The notes below the pieces were generated by a model, which did no database searches, had not been told where the DNA came from, and saw only the letters and a list, made by a program, of their open reading frames with translations. The translations under genes and the position numbers were made by a program. 64,000 bases of DNA from Microbacterium trichothecenolyticum (GTDB taxonomy: Bacteria > Actinomycetota > Actinomycetes > Actinomycetales > Microbacteriaceae). The stretch is from contig NZ_JYJA01000037.1 in the NCBI RefSeq assembly GCF_000956465.1, forward strand, positions 124,001-188,000, written 5' to 3'. Shown piece after piece: positions 16,697-26,278 of the stretch. Position 1 is the stretch's first letter; each line of letters begins with the position of its first letter.

Positions 16697-18039
16697 CACC
16701 GCACCTCCCTCTGCTTGCGCAACTGCAACACGTTGTAGACGATCAGCGGCGTCACGAAGACGAAGATCAGCACGGCGAGCGCCGCGGAGTGGCCGTAGCT
16801 CTGGAACCGCTGCTGCTGGTTGACCATCTCGAAGCCCAGCACGGTCGAGTTCGCCCGTCCGCCCGTCATCACCGCCACGATGTCGTACAGCTTCAGGGCT
16901 GCGATCGTGACGGTCGTCAGGACGACGATGATCGACGTTCGGATGCCCGGCACCGTCACGTTGATGAACCGCTGCCAGGCCGACGTGCCGTCCAGCTGTG
17001 CAGCCTCCAGCTGCTCCACCGGCACCGCCTTCATCGCCGCCGAGAGCACGACCATGGCGAAGCCGGTCTGTGCCCAGACGAACGCGAACAGCAGGCAGAA
17101 CGTGTTGACCAGCGGCCAGATGTCGAGCCATGGCACCGGCTGGCCGCCGAAGGCCACCACGATCGCGTTGAGGGTGCCGATCTGCTCGCCCTGCCGATAG
17201 TCGTAGACGAACTTCCAGATGAGGCTGATGCTCACCGGCGCGATCGCGAAGGGCATGAAGACGAGCAGCTTCAGCAGCCGCTCACCACGCGCCCGCTCCA
17301 TGAAGGCCGCGTACGCCAGGCCGACGACGGTCGCGAAGATCGGGGCGAAGATCGCCCAGATGAGCGTATTGATGATCGACCAGAACCCCTGAGGGTTCGT
17401 GAAGGCCCAGACGTAGTTCTCCAGCCCGACGAAGTTCTCGCCGGTCTTGTCGAAGAACGACTGCACGATGGTCGCGATGCTCGGATACACCAGACCCACG
17501 AGGATCGCGATCGCGGCCGGCGCCATGAACAGCGTCAGCTGGTACATGTAGCCGGCGCCCTGGCTCGCGCGGTAGTCGGCCCAGAAGAGCAGGCCGCCGG
17601 CGACGAGGGCGATGGCGATCACGTAGATCACGGCGCCCTGGTAGGGCCGCAGCAGCATGAATGCGAGGAACGGGATCGCGAAGCACGAGATGAGCCGCAG
17701 CCAGAAGTAGCCTCTGCCGGCGCGCGGAGCGAACTCGATGAGCACGAGCAGGATGCCGACCACGGCGGCGAAGACGATCAGGACGATGGGGATCTGGACG
17801 ATCGGACCCAGGTTGCCGATCCACTGGAAGAACGAGTTGTACGAGAAGCCCAGCGAGACCGGCCGCGCGTCCGGGTTGGGAGGGCTGAGGAGGAGGAAGA
17901 TCACCAGCGCTGCGATCAGGATCAACCCGATCGCGACGCCGAGTCGCGTGGTCCGCCGCGACGGAGGTTTCCTTCCTCCGCGTTCCGGTGGCGACGCGCC
18001 CTGCTCCTGGTCGGCCGCCGATGTTGTGGTCTGAGACAT
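16696..18039 (-). CDS. Carbohydrate ABC transporter permease (MalF/AglF type) with extra N-terminal helices
   Basis: 447 residues from ATG 18037-18039 behind GGAAGG. The permease core begins near residue 165 (LTLFMAPAAIAILVGLVYPS) and carries the EAA loop EAAQLDGTSAWQRFINVTVPGI. Before it lie four further predicted membrane segments (about 34-51, 79-101, 113-130, 136-153), so the protein is about 150 residues longer than a plain six-helix MalF-type permease. Middle gene of the operon that starts at 19476. Confidence 0.88.
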   Translation of the reverse strand: MSQTTTSAADQEQGASPPERGGRKPPSRRTTRLGVAIGLILIAALVIFLLLSPPNPDARPVSLGFSYNSFFQWIGNLGPIVQIPIVLIVFAAVVGILLVLIEFAPRAGRGYFWLRLISCFAIPFLAFMLLRPYQGAVIYVIAIALVAGGLLFWADYRASQGAGYMYQLTLFMAPAAIAILVGLVYPSIATIVQSFFDKTGENFVGLENYVWAFTNPQGFWSIINTLIWAIFAPIFATVVGLAYAAFMERARGERLLKLLVFMPFAIAPVSISLIWKFVYDYRQGEQIGTLNAIVVAFGGQPVPWLDIWPLVNTFCLLFAFVWAQTGFAMVVLSAAMKAVPVEQLEAAQLDGTSAWQRFINVTVPGIRTSIIVVLTTVTIAALKLYDIVAVMTGGRANSTVLGFEMVNQQQRFQSYGHSAALAVLIFVFVTPLIVYNVLQLRKQREVR

Positions 18040-18132
18040 GTTCTGCCTTCCCCCGTCGACCTCGACGGATGAATCACCCCGGCGCCGGGGCCGCACGTCG
18101 CCCGCGCGGACCCGGCACCAGGATGCGGTGGA

Positions 18133-19476
18133 TCAGTCTTGATATCCCGCCTGGATATCGCTCAGGACCTGCGGCGTCGGCTTGCCGTCGATCCAGTCGA
18201 CCATGCCGCGCCAGAACGAGCCCGAACCGACGGTCGCCGGCATCAGGTCGGAGGCGTCGAAACGGAACACGGTGTTCGGGTCCTGGACGATCTGCATCGC
18301 CTCAGTGAGGAACTCGCTCGACGCCAGTGTCGGATCGGCACCGGTGTTGGCCGAGATCGCGCCGCCGAGCTTCACCCGCGCGTCGGCGAATTCCGGCGTC
18401 GACATGTACTCGAGCACCTGCTGTGTAGCGGCATCGTCCGAGAACGGTGTGACGAACTCGCCACCGCCCTCGACCGCGAGCTCGCCTTCCTTCACGCCGG
18501 GGAGGATGAACGCGTAGATGTCACCGTCCGGCGCGATCGTCGGCGTCTGTCCGTCCGCGGTCTGCGCGGTGAGGAAGTTCGCCGTGAGGAACGAGCCCTG
18601 GTGCGTGAGCGCGCAGGTTCCGTTGGCCACCGCAGCTGCGATCGGGTCGCCGAACGCCGTCGGGTTGATGCTCTTGACATCGCCGAAGCCGGCGTTGACG
18701 TAGTCGGGGTTCAGCAGGATCTCGCCGACCGAGTCGAACGCGGCCTCGATGTCGGGGTCGGTGAACGGGGTGTCACCGGCGGCCCAGCTGTCGTAGACGT
18801 CGGCGCCGGCCTGACGCAGGACGAGGTCCTCCACCCAGTCCGTTCCCGGCCATCCCGATGCCGCCTCGGAGAAGAACCCGGCGCACCACGGGGGCTCGCC
18901 GGTCTTCTCCCGGATCGTGTCGGTGAGGGTGAGGAGTTCGTCCCAGGTCGTCGGCACCTCGACGCCCCACTCCGCGAAGCTCTTCGGCGAGTAGTACACG
19001 TAGCCCTTGAGGTTCGCGAGCATCGGCGCGGCGTAGAACGTGCCGTCGAGCGATCCGTAGTCCTTCCACGCGGGCGCCCAGTACTTGTCCACGTTCGCCT
19101 CGACCTCGGAGGTGCCTTCCTTGACCTCTCCGGTCTCGATCAGCGATCGCAGCAGGCCGGGCTGGGGGACGATCGCGATGTCAGGAGCGGAGCCACCCGC
19201 CACCTTCGTGACGATGTTGCCCTCGAATCCCTTGTCTCCGGTGTAGTTGACGGTGATACCGGTGTCCTTTTCGAACTGCTCGAACGACTTCTGGAGGTTG
19301 TCGGCCTCCGAGCCGGTGATGCCGCCGGCGATCTCGACGGTCTCTCCTTCGACCGAGCCGCTGTCGCCGCCGTCGTCGCCGCCGCCCTCGGCGCATCCGG
19401 CGAGTGCGAGTGCCGCGACGGCCGTCAGTCCCAGCGCGATGTAGCCGTGCCGACGACGTGATCGCAGTGCAGTCAT
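18133..19476 (-). CDS. Alpha-glucoside-like ABC substrate-binding lipoprotein
   Basis: 447 residues from ATG 19474-19476 behind GAGGAGG. It has a lipoprotein signal peptide with lipobox ALAGC, then a Gly/Asp/Ser linker and a type-1 sugar-binding fold (GSAPDIAIVPQPGLL, GYVYYSPKSFAEWGVEVPTTWDELL, DWVEDLVL). The general pattern is closest to AglE-like alpha-glucoside binding proteins, but the ligand is not proven. The promoter carries a LacI-type operator, and the divergent LacI gene at 19720 is the likely regulator. Confidence 0.88.
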   Translation of the reverse strand: MTALRSRRRHGYIALGLTAVAALALAGCAEGGGDDGGDSGSVEGETVEIAGGITGSEADNLQKSFEQFEKDTGITVNYTGDKGFEGNIVTKVAGGSAPDIAIVPQPGLLRSLIETGEVKEGTSEVEANVDKYWAPAWKDYGSLDGTFYAAPMLANLKGYVYYSPKSFAEWGVEVPTTWDELLTLTDTIREKTGEPPWCAGFFSEAASGWPGTDWVEDLVLRQAGADVYDSWAAGDTPFTDPDIEAAFDSVGEILLNPDYVNAGFGDVKSINPTAFGDPIAAAVANGTCALTHQGSFLTANFLTAQTADGQTPTIAPDGDIYAFILPGVKEGELAVEGGGEFVTPFSDDAATQQVLEYMSTPEFADARVKLGGAISANTGADPTLASSEFLTEAMQIVQDPNTVFRFDASDLMPATVGSGSFWRGMVDWIDGKPTPQVLSDIQAGYQD

Positions 19477-19538
19477 GTGTCTGCCTCCTCTTTGAGTTCG
19501 CGGAGCCACGCCTCTCGGGCTCCGCAGATGTGAGATCG

Positions 19539-19585
19539 GGAACCGATTCCATGCTCAAACTAGGGGATGGCGCAAGAGCGCACAA
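19539..19585 (-). promoter_or_regulatory. Promoter and LacI-type operator of the sugar importer operon
   Basis: Reading the minus strand, TTGTGC (19580-19585) and TAGTTT (19557-19562) are separated by 17 bp. Just downstream is GGAATCGGTTCC (19539-19550), a near-palindrome like the site before the LacI gene. A repressor there would block initiation. Confidence 0.6.
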
Positions 19586-19658
19586 TGACCGCGGATCACA
19601 ACTCGGTAAACCACGCACCCAGGGTGGCGCACGGAAAGCGATCACGGCACAATGACCC

Positions 19659-19674
19659 CTGGAACCGGTTCCAG
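19659..19674. promoter_or_regulatory. 16-bp palindromic LacI-family operator
   Basis: CTGGAACCGGTTCCAG is a perfect 16-bp palindrome with the central CG usual for LacI-family sites. It lies 45 bp before the lacI start, consistent with autoregulation together with control of the divergent importer. Confidence 0.7.
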
Positions 19675-19719
19675 AATCCCGGGTGACGAGGGCGTTCCCG
19701 GGACCGCGAGGAGGACCCG

Positions 19720-20769
19720 ATGGCGGGCATCGCCGATGTTGCGCGAGCGGCAGGCGTCTCGAAGTCGACGGCTTCGCGTGCGCTCACCGGTTCCGGGTAC
19801 GTCTCGGCCACCACCCGGCAGCGCGTGAGGGATGCCGCCGCCGCCCTGGGGTACGTTCCCACGACGAGCGCCGTGAGCCTGGTGACCGGACGTACGCAGA
19901 CCGTGGGCGTCGTCATGCCGTCGCTCGACCGCTGGTTCTTCGCCCAGGTGCTGGAAGGCATCCAGGATGCGCTGCTCGAACGTCGATACGACCTCGCCCT
20001 CTACGGAGCACCGCCCGAGTCCTCCGCGCGCCGCGAGATGTTCGAGCACTTCCTCGCGCGCAAGAGGTTCGACGGGCTCATCGCGGTCGGCATCGAACCC
20101 AGTGCGCACGAGCTCGAGCGGCTCGTGGAATTCGGCAAGCCGGTCGTGGCGGTGGGCGGCTACGGCATCGGCACGAACGCGGTCTCCATCGACGACCACG
20201 CGGCCGCCCGCATCGCCACCGACCACCTCGTCGGCCTGGGCCACCGCGAGATCGTCTTCCTCGGCGGCGACCCCGACGGGCGCCGCACGAGCTTCGGCGA
20301 CGGCAGGCGCCTGGACGGCTACCTCTCGGCGATGGGCGAGGCCGGGCTCGAGGCATCCGTCCGCCATGTCCAATCCGAGGTGACGATGCCCGGCGGGTAC
20401 GGCGCGGCCGTCGAGCTGCTCGGCGACCGCCGCACCCGGCCGACGGCGATCGTCGGGGTGTGCGACGAGGTCGCCGTCGGGGCGATCATCGCCGCGCGAC
20501 GGCTCGGGATCCGTGTTCCGGAGCGGCTCAGCGTGGTCGGCATCGACGACCACGCCTACGCCGAGATGTTCTCTCTCACCACCCTGCAGCAGCGACCGCA
20601 CCAGCAGGGGCGCGCCGCCGTGCAGCTGCTCATGTGGCAGCTCGACGACCCCGACGCCCCCACGCACCGCCTGTACGAGTCGTCACCGCTCGTGGTGCGC
20701 AACTCCACCGCCCCCGTCGACGACGACGCCTCCGCGATCATCGGCGTCGGCCCGCTCGGCACCGGCTGA
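19720..20769 (+). CDS. LacI-family repressor of the sugar importer
   Basis: 349 residues, ATG 19720 behind GAGGAGG. The N-terminal helix-turn-helix MAGIADVARAAGVSKSTASR and hinge are followed by a periplasmic-binding-protein-like sensor (TVGVVMPSLDRWFFAQVLEG, LSVVGIDDHAYAEMFSLTT). It is divergent from the importer operon, and two similar palindromes lie between them. The inducer is probably the imported sugar or a derivative. Confidence 0.9.
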   Translation: MAGIADVARAAGVSKSTASRALTGSGYVSATTRQRVRDAAAALGYVPTTSAVSLVTGRTQTVGVVMPSLDRWFFAQVLEGIQDALLERRYDLALYGAPPESSARREMFEHFLARKRFDGLIAVGIEPSAHELERLVEFGKPVVAVGGYGIGTNAVSIDDHAAARIATDHLVGLGHREIVFLGGDPDGRRTSFGDGRRLDGYLSAMGEAGLEASVRHVQSEVTMPGGYGAAVELLGDRRTRPTAIVGVCDEVAVGAIIAARRLGIRVPERLSVVGIDDHAYAEMFSLTTLQQRPHQQGRAAVQLLMWQLDDPDAPTHRLYESSPLVVRNSTAPVDDDASAIIGVGPLGTG

Positions 20770-20783
20770 AGGCCGCGGGCGGT

Positions 20784-21890
20784 TCAGAGCACGCCGAGGT
20801 CGCGGAAGGTGCGCGCCTCCCACGCGACGCGCTCGACCGCCTCTTCCACGCCGATCACGGTGCGGAAAGTCTCGCCGTCGGATGCCTCGATCCGTATGAG
20901 CTGCGAAGCGATCGGTGCGGGCGGCGGCCCTGTGACGATCTCCTCGAGAACGCGGGTGAAGGCACCGGTGCGTGCGAGCGGGGCGAGCAGGTCGTCCCCG
21001 TCGCGGACGTGCCGGGCGAGGTTGTCGAGCAGGCTCGTGCGCTCGAAGGCGTACGTGCGAGGCAGCGCCGCTGCGTCACGATGGACGTGCAGCGTGTCGA
21101 GCGTGTAGACGTACACGAGGAAGCCGCGCGTGCCCCGCACGAGCACGAACGGCTCATGGCGGGTCGGGGCGGTCACCGCGAGGCCGGCCGCCACCTTGGC
21201 TCCCCCGCGCAGCTCGACGACGAGGGACGACGTGTCGTCGGTGGCGATGTCGTTCGCGCGACGGAGGTCGGCGTCGATCCCTACGACGTCGTCGGGGGCC
21301 GCGGCGCCGGCGATCGCGAACGCTGTCGCGAGGGCGTGGGCCAGCGGGTTGGTCGCGACGCCGTCGGCGACCGGTCGCCCGTCGATCACGCGGTGCCCCG
21401 CCCAGGGCGCCCGTCGCCAGTACTCCTCGGACCGCGTCCAGAGCCCGACTGCGCCGTAGTGGAGCACGTCTCCGATCGCACCGGATGCCGCGGCGTCCGC
21501 CGTCGCCGCCACTCCGGCACTGCCGAGCGACTGGAAGCCCACCTGCACGGCGCGGGACGCGGCATCCGTCGCACTCACGAGAGCGTGATGATCGGCGACC
21601 GAGGCGACGGGCGGCTTCTCCAGCAGGACGTGCGCACCGCGCGCGAGCGCCAGGCGGGCAAGGCCGGCATGGGTGGGGATCGGGGTGCTGAGCACGACCA
21701 CGTCGAGATCGACGGCGTCGATCATGGCGACGGCGTCGGCGAACTCCCGTGTCGAGGAGGGCACGTCGCCGCCGCCCCGGGGGTCGGCGACGGCGACGAG
21801 TTCGAGATCGGGCGCCGCGAGCACGGTGTCGACGTGGCCGCGCCCGTGACCGTGGACGCCGGCGACGCCCACGCGAAGGCGGTTCGTCAC
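20784..21890 (-). CDS. Gfo/Idh/MocA-family dehydrogenase
   Basis: 368 residues from GTG 21888-21890, overlapping the stop of the LacI-DUF6807 gene (GTGA). It has an N-terminal Rossmann fold (LRVGVAGVHGHGRGHVDTV), the family's EKP motif (HVLLEKPPVAS) and a C-terminal alpha/beta substrate domain. Expected to oxidise or epimerise a sugar or sugar acid with NAD(P). Last gene of a minus-strand sugar operon; DUF6807 proteins often occur with such dehydrogenases. Confidence 0.85.
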   Translation of the reverse strand: MTNRLRVGVAGVHGHGRGHVDTVLAAPDLELVAVADPRGGGDVPSSTREFADAVAMIDAVDLDVVVLSTPIPTHAGLARLALARGAHVLLEKPPVASVADHHALVSATDAASRAVQVGFQSLGSAGVAATADAAASGAIGDVLHYGAVGLWTRSEEYWRRAPWAGHRVIDGRPVADGVATNPLAHALATAFAIAGAAAPDDVVGIDADLRRANDIATDDTSSLVVELRGGAKVAAGLAVTAPTRHEPFVLVRGTRGFLVYVYTLDTLHVHRDAAALPRTYAFERTSLLDNLARHVRDGDDLLAPLARTGAFTRVLEEIVTGPPPAPIASQLIRIEASDGETFRTVIGVEEAVERVAWEARTFRDLGVL

Positions 21891-23743
21891 AGCCCCGCCT
21901 CGGCCCGCAGTGCGGGAAGCACGGCGTCGACGGCCGCAGCGTCGGCGAGCTCTTCATCGAGCACGAACGCCGTCAGCTCGAGGTTCAGCTCGCCGCCCTC
22001 GGGGATCGTGCGTGCCTCGTCCCATGCCACCGAGGGGCCGGCGCCGAGATACTCGGCGAATCGGACGAACCAGGGCAGCTGCTCTTCTCCCTGCGTCAGC
22101 ACGACGGTCGTGCCCCGCTCGGGGAAGGTGAAGGCGATCCAGGGTGTCGCAGCCCCGTGCACATCGCGCTCGGTGTCGCCGGCGGGGCTGAAGACCCGGG
22201 CGATCTCAGGGGCGAACCGCCAGAAGATGCCGCCGTACCCGGCGCCGTCGCGCCCGTTCGTCGCCGGGGACCCGAAGGTGATCGCGTCGAGCGTCGCCTT
22301 GAGGTGGCTGCGCCACCTGAGCGCCCAGCCGTTCGCCAGCTCGGCGGAGCGGAGCTCGCGCACCTCGACGAGCTGCGTCGTGCCGTGTTCGTCGACCCAG
22401 CTCAGCCGCTCGTCGAGCGCGTGCCCCTCGATGTGAAGGCGGTCACGGCGCTGCCGGCCGTGGTTGGGAACCATGACCGATCCCTCGCCGCGCACGTACG
22501 TGCGGCCACCCCAGTACGAGGTGCCGTTGACGTCGGCGATCGCGAGGCTCACGCCGAGGTGGTGAGGGTGGTCGGTCGGCTCCGTCACGGTGAGCGGCGT
22601 TCCGGTGCGGGAGATCACCGCGTCGAGGTACGGGCGCGGCGAGAGCACCGAGTCGACGTTCACGCCCTCCTCGTACTGGGCGACGACGGTGGACCCGAGC
22701 CGCAGGACCGGGCGGGCCGGGCCCACCCAGCCGCTGGCGTGGGACGCCGGACCGGAGCTGCGGCGCGCCACGAGGACCGGCCGATAGAACAGGGGGTGGT
22801 CGGCGCTCTCGCCGTCCAGCGCTTGACGCATGCGATTCCAAGCCTGCCGCCCGATCTCGATCCGCGGGACCGACATGGTCGTCAGCGGAGGGGCGGCGAA
22901 ACGAGACTGCGGGATGTCGTCGATCCCGACGATGGAGAGTTGTTCGGGCACCTCCACGCCGACCTCGCGCAGGCGCGACATGAGCCCGAGGGCGACGAGG
23001 TCGTTGAAGGCGATGGCGGCGGTGGCTCCGGTCTCGAGCACGGCGTCGGCGGCGTCGTAGCCCGCCTCCATGCTCGAGCCCGCCGGAATGGTGAGGAACT
23101 CGAGGTCGGCGTGTTCCCGCGCCAGCTCCCCCAGTCCGAGGGCCCGCTGCTCGTTCGCGTAGCTGAGGGCCGGACCCGCGACGTACGCGATGCGTCGGTG
23201 GCCGAAGCCGCGCAGGTGCATCCCCAGCTCCTTGACGGCCGTGGTGTAGTCGACCGACAGCTGGGCCGCCGCGGTGTCGTCGACGCGGCGGTTCACCACC
23301 ACGACCGGCGTGGTGCGGTGGATGAGGTCGCGGAGCTCGGCGTCCGGCATCCGTGGCGACACCAGCACCAAGGCGTCGCACTTGCTGCGCGCCTCGCTCG
23401 CGATGTCGGCCTCGACGCCGACCGCCTCTGCGCTGTCGGCGACCAGCACACGGTAGCCGTCGCGGGCGGCGGCGACGGTGAGCCCCTTCAGGACGCCCTG
23501 GAACATCGGATTCTCGAGGTCGGGAACCAGCAGCGCGATGGTGTGGCTGCTCCCGCGCACGAGGCTGCGCGCCGCCTCGCTCGGCGAATAGTTCAGCGCA
23601 GCGACCGCGCGGTTGACCTTCGCGACGATGGCGGGATCGACGGTGGCGACGCCGTTGAGCACGCGTGACACGGATGCCTGCGACACACCGGCGTACTGTG
23701 CGACCTGCGCCATCGTGATCGGGCGCGACGTGACCTCGCTCAA
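21887..23743 (-). CDS. LacI-family regulator fused to a DUF6807 (PmoA-like) domain
   Basis: 618 residues from TTG 23741-23743, chosen because GAGGAGGGGG lies just upstream and the helix-turn-helix (ITMAQVAQYAGVSQASVSRV) begins within ten residues. Residues to about 325 form a normal LacI sensor ending near LVARRSSGP. The remaining roughly 290 residues match DUF6807/PmoA-like proteins: SPRPYLDAV, then TDHPHHLGVSLAI, NGTSYWGG, HGAATPWIAFTF and a late GEEQLPWFVRF. The frame is continuous with no ribosome site between the parts, so it is a real fusion. The second domain may sense or process a sugar-derived ligand, which is inference. Confidence 0.8.
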   Translation of the reverse strand: MSEVTSRPITMAQVAQYAGVSQASVSRVLNGVATVDPAIVAKVNRAVAALNYSPSEAARSLVRGSSHTIALLVPDLENPMFQGVLKGLTVAAARDGYRVLVADSAEAVGVEADIASEARSKCDALVLVSPRMPDAELRDLIHRTTPVVVVNRRVDDTAAAQLSVDYTTAVKELGMHLRGFGHRRIAYVAGPALSYANEQRALGLGELAREHADLEFLTIPAGSSMEAGYDAADAVLETGATAAIAFNDLVALGLMSRLREVGVEVPEQLSIVGIDDIPQSRFAAPPLTTMSVPRIEIGRQAWNRMRQALDGESADHPLFYRPVLVARRSSGPASHASGWVGPARPVLRLGSTVVAQYEEGVNVDSVLSPRPYLDAVISRTGTPLTVTEPTDHPHHLGVSLAIADVNGTSYWGGRTYVRGEGSVMVPNHGRQRRDRLHIEGHALDERLSWVDEHGTTQLVEVRELRSAELANGWALRWRSHLKATLDAITFGSPATNGRDGAGYGGIFWRFAPEIARVFSPAGDTERDVHGAATPWIAFTFPERGTTVVLTQGEEQLPWFVRFAEYLGAGPSVAWDEARTIPEGGELNLELTAFVLDEELADAAAVDAVLPALRAEAGL

Positions 23744-23921
23744 GGAATCCCCCTCCTCTCTCAATCTTGGGCGCCGACGGGCGCGGTGGGGCGCATTCGA
23801 CCGGACGACTTCCGCGTCGGGGCGCCCGCCCGGGACCGGACCCCTCATCACTTCGGTCCGGCCCCGGACAGTCCTGGGCACGGCGGGGTCGCGCGCTCTG
23901 TGTCGCGACCCCGCTCGTGGG

Positions 23922-25259
23922 CTAGATGGCCGCGTCGTCGAGCGCCTGCTGCAGCTCCGCGATGAAGCTCGCAGCGGCGTCCTCGGGCGTCACCTCGCCG
24001 AACAGCACGCGCTGCGTGTGCTGATCGATGATCGTCTCGATCGCACCGCCGCCCGGCGGCGTCGCCGGCGGCGCGTCGCCGACGCGTGGCGCGATCTTGT
24101 CGAGGAAGTCGACGACCTCCTGGTTGACCTCGTCGAGCTTCGGGGTGATGTACGCACGGATCTTGTCGTTGGCGGGCACGCCGCGCTCGGCGAGCAGCAG
24201 GTCGGCCGCCTCCTCGCTGTTGGCGAGGAAGTCGAGGAACAGCGCGACCTCCCCCGGGTGCTCGGTCTTGGCCGATGCCGACCAGAACATCGAGGGCTTG
24301 TAGTACGCGGCGGCGTCTTCGCCCTCGTCGGGGGTCGGCACCATGAGCGGCACCAGGTTCTGGCCGCTCGCATCGCGGAGGGCGGCCACCTGGTTCGACC
24401 ACCACGGTCCGAAGGCAGACTGGTTGGTCGCCGTGAACGACTCCGCGAGTCCGGCGGACTCGCGCTCGATCGTCGCGGAGGGCACGGGCGTTCCACCGGC
24501 CTCGGTGACGTCGAGCAGGTTCTGCCACCAGGCGGCGAGCGTCTTCTCGCTCGCGGTCACCTCGGGCGAGCCGTCCTCGGCGTACAGCGACTCGCCGTGC
24601 TGGCGCAGCCAGTTGTTGAGGCCGCCGTCCTCGAAGCCCCACGACTGCGAGCCGACGACCGCGCCGCCGCTGGCGGCGGTCACCTCCTCGGCGATCTCGT
24701 TGAGGTCGTCCCACGACCACGTCTCATCGTCGGGCAGCTCGATGCCGAGACTGTCGAGCACATCCACGTTCGCCATGTAGGTGTAGGTGTTGATGCCCAC
24801 CGGAATGCCGTACTGCGTGCCGTCGAGCGCGCCGGTGCCGAGGACCGACTCCGGGAAGTCACCGGTCGGCAGCTGGTCGCCCAGGGTTCCGAGGTCGAGC
24901 AGGACGCCGTTCGCCGCGTACGTCGAGAGCTGCTTCTCGTCCATCTGGATGATGTCGGGGGCGTCTCCGGCGGCCACTGTGGTGGCGAGCTTGTCCCAGT
25001 AGCCCGCCCAGTCGGTGTACTGCGGCTCGATGGTGATGTTCTCGTGCTCGGCCTCGAAGGCGGCGATGAGCTCCTCCGTGATGCCGTGGCGGACGTCGTT
25101 GCCCCACCAGGTGAAGCTGAGCGTCACGGGTTCGTCGGACAGGGTCGGTCCGGTGGCGGGGGTCTCCGCCTGACCCCCGCACGCGGTCAGCGTCAGCATC
25201 GTCGCTGCGCCGACGGAGGTCAGCAGCAACCAGCGCGGTGCGGTTGTGGTGCGTCGCAT
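23922..25259 (-). CDS. Sugar ABC transporter substrate-binding lipoprotein
   Basis: 445 residues from ATG 25257-25259, with GGAAAGG at suitable distance (ATG 25266-25268 is too close to it). Lipobox LTACG, then a family-1 extracellular sugar-binding fold: VTLSFTWWGNDVRHGITEELIAAFE, APDIIQMDEKQLSTYA, YGIPVGINTYTYMANVDVL. Follows two permease genes on the minus strand and precedes the LacI-DUF6807 regulator. Ligand unknown. Confidence 0.88.
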   Translation of the reverse strand: MRRTTTAPRWLLLTSVGAATMLTLTACGGQAETPATGPTLSDEPVTLSFTWWGNDVRHGITEELIAAFEAEHENITIEPQYTDWAGYWDKLATTVAAGDAPDIIQMDEKQLSTYAANGVLLDLGTLGDQLPTGDFPESVLGTGALDGTQYGIPVGINTYTYMANVDVLDSLGIELPDDETWSWDDLNEIAEEVTAASGGAVVGSQSWGFEDGGLNNWLRQHGESLYAEDGSPEVTASEKTLAAWWQNLLDVTEAGGTPVPSATIERESAGLAESFTATNQSAFGPWWSNQVAALRDASGQNLVPLMVPTPDEGEDAAAYYKPSMFWSASAKTEHPGEVALFLDFLANSEEAADLLLAERGVPANDKIRAYITPKLDEVNQEVVDFLDKIAPRVGDAPPATPPGGGAIETIIDQHTQRVLFGEVTPEDAAASFIAELQQALDDAAI

Positions 25260-25354
25260 GTCTTGCATCCTTTCCACCGAAGTCGGTGAGTGGTGTTGGT
25301 GCGGTGTGATGAGGGTGGGCCTGGCGGCCCGCGAAGAGGTGCGTGACGCGAGCG

Positions 25355-26278
25355 TCACTTGATCCCGGTCGTCGCGATCCCCTTGATGAGGAACTTCTGG
25401 CCGAACAGGAAGATCAGGAAGATCGGGATGAGCGACACGACGCTCATCGCGAACATCTGGGCGTAGTTGGTTGAGCTCTGCGCATCCTCGAAGGACCGCA
25501 GCGCCAGCGGCACGGTGTACAGCTCGGGCTTGGTCAGGAAGATCAGCTGCGAGAAGAAGTCGTTCCAGGTCCAGATGAAGGTGAAGATCGCGGTCGTCGC
25601 GAGTGCGGGCACCATCAGCGGAAGGATGATCTGCAGGAAGATCCGCGGGTGGCCCGCCCCGTCGATCCGCGCGGCCTCATCGAGCTCCTTCGGTATGCCC
25701 CGGATGAACTGGACCATGAGGAAGATGAAGAACGCGTCCGTCGCCAGCAGCTTCGGGACGATGAGCGGCAGGAACGTGTTGACCCAGCCGAGCTGGGAGA
25801 ACAGCACGTACTGCGGAACGATGATGACGTGGATCGGGAGCATGATGCTCAGGAGCATCACCGCGAACCAGAACCGCTTTCCACTGAACGACAGGCGGGC
25901 GAACGCGTAGGCCGCCATCGAGCACGACACGAGGTTGCCGACGATGCAGCCGATCACGATCAGCGCCGAGTTCCACATGTAGACGTTGAACGGGTATGCG
26001 AGCGCGTTCCACCCGTCGGTGTAGTTCGAGATCTCGAAGCTGTCGGGGATGATGCTCGGATCGCGGAAGATCTCGTCGTTCGGCCGCAGCGAGCTGACGA
26101 CCATCCAGATCACGGGGTAGAGCATCGCGAGCGCGAGCGCGATGAGCAGGGTGTGGCGCACGATGCTCGTCATCGGCCTGCGGAAGGCGCTCCGCCGGCG
26201 GGAGCGCGGCTGGCGTCCTGTGACGATCGTCTCGGTCGCGAGCGGGGCCGGCATGGCGGCGTCGTCAATCTTGGTCAT
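25355..26278 (-). CDS. Sugar ABC transporter permease (MalG type)
   Basis: 307 residues, six membrane segments, EAA loop DEAARIDGAGHPRIFLQIILPLMVPALA. Start ATG 26276-26278 lies inside the end of the upstream permease gene (14-bp overlap); ATG 26252-26254 is an alternative, and neither has a clear ribosome site. Second gene of the importer operon starting at 27191; no ATPase gene is present. Confidence 0.88.
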   Translation of the reverse strand: MTKIDDAAMPAPLATETIVTGRQPRSRRRSAFRRPMTSIVRHTLLIALALAMLYPVIWMVVSSLRPNDEIFRDPSIIPDSFEISNYTDGWNALAYPFNVYMWNSALIVIGCIVGNLVSCSMAAYAFARLSFSGKRFWFAVMLLSIMLPIHVIIVPQYVLFSQLGWVNTFLPLIVPKLLATDAFFIFLMVQFIRGIPKELDEAARIDGAGHPRIFLQIILPLMVPALATTAIFTFIWTWNDFFSQLIFLTKPELYTVPLALRSFEDAQSSTNYAQMFAMSVVSLIPIFLIFLFGQKFLIKGIATTGIK

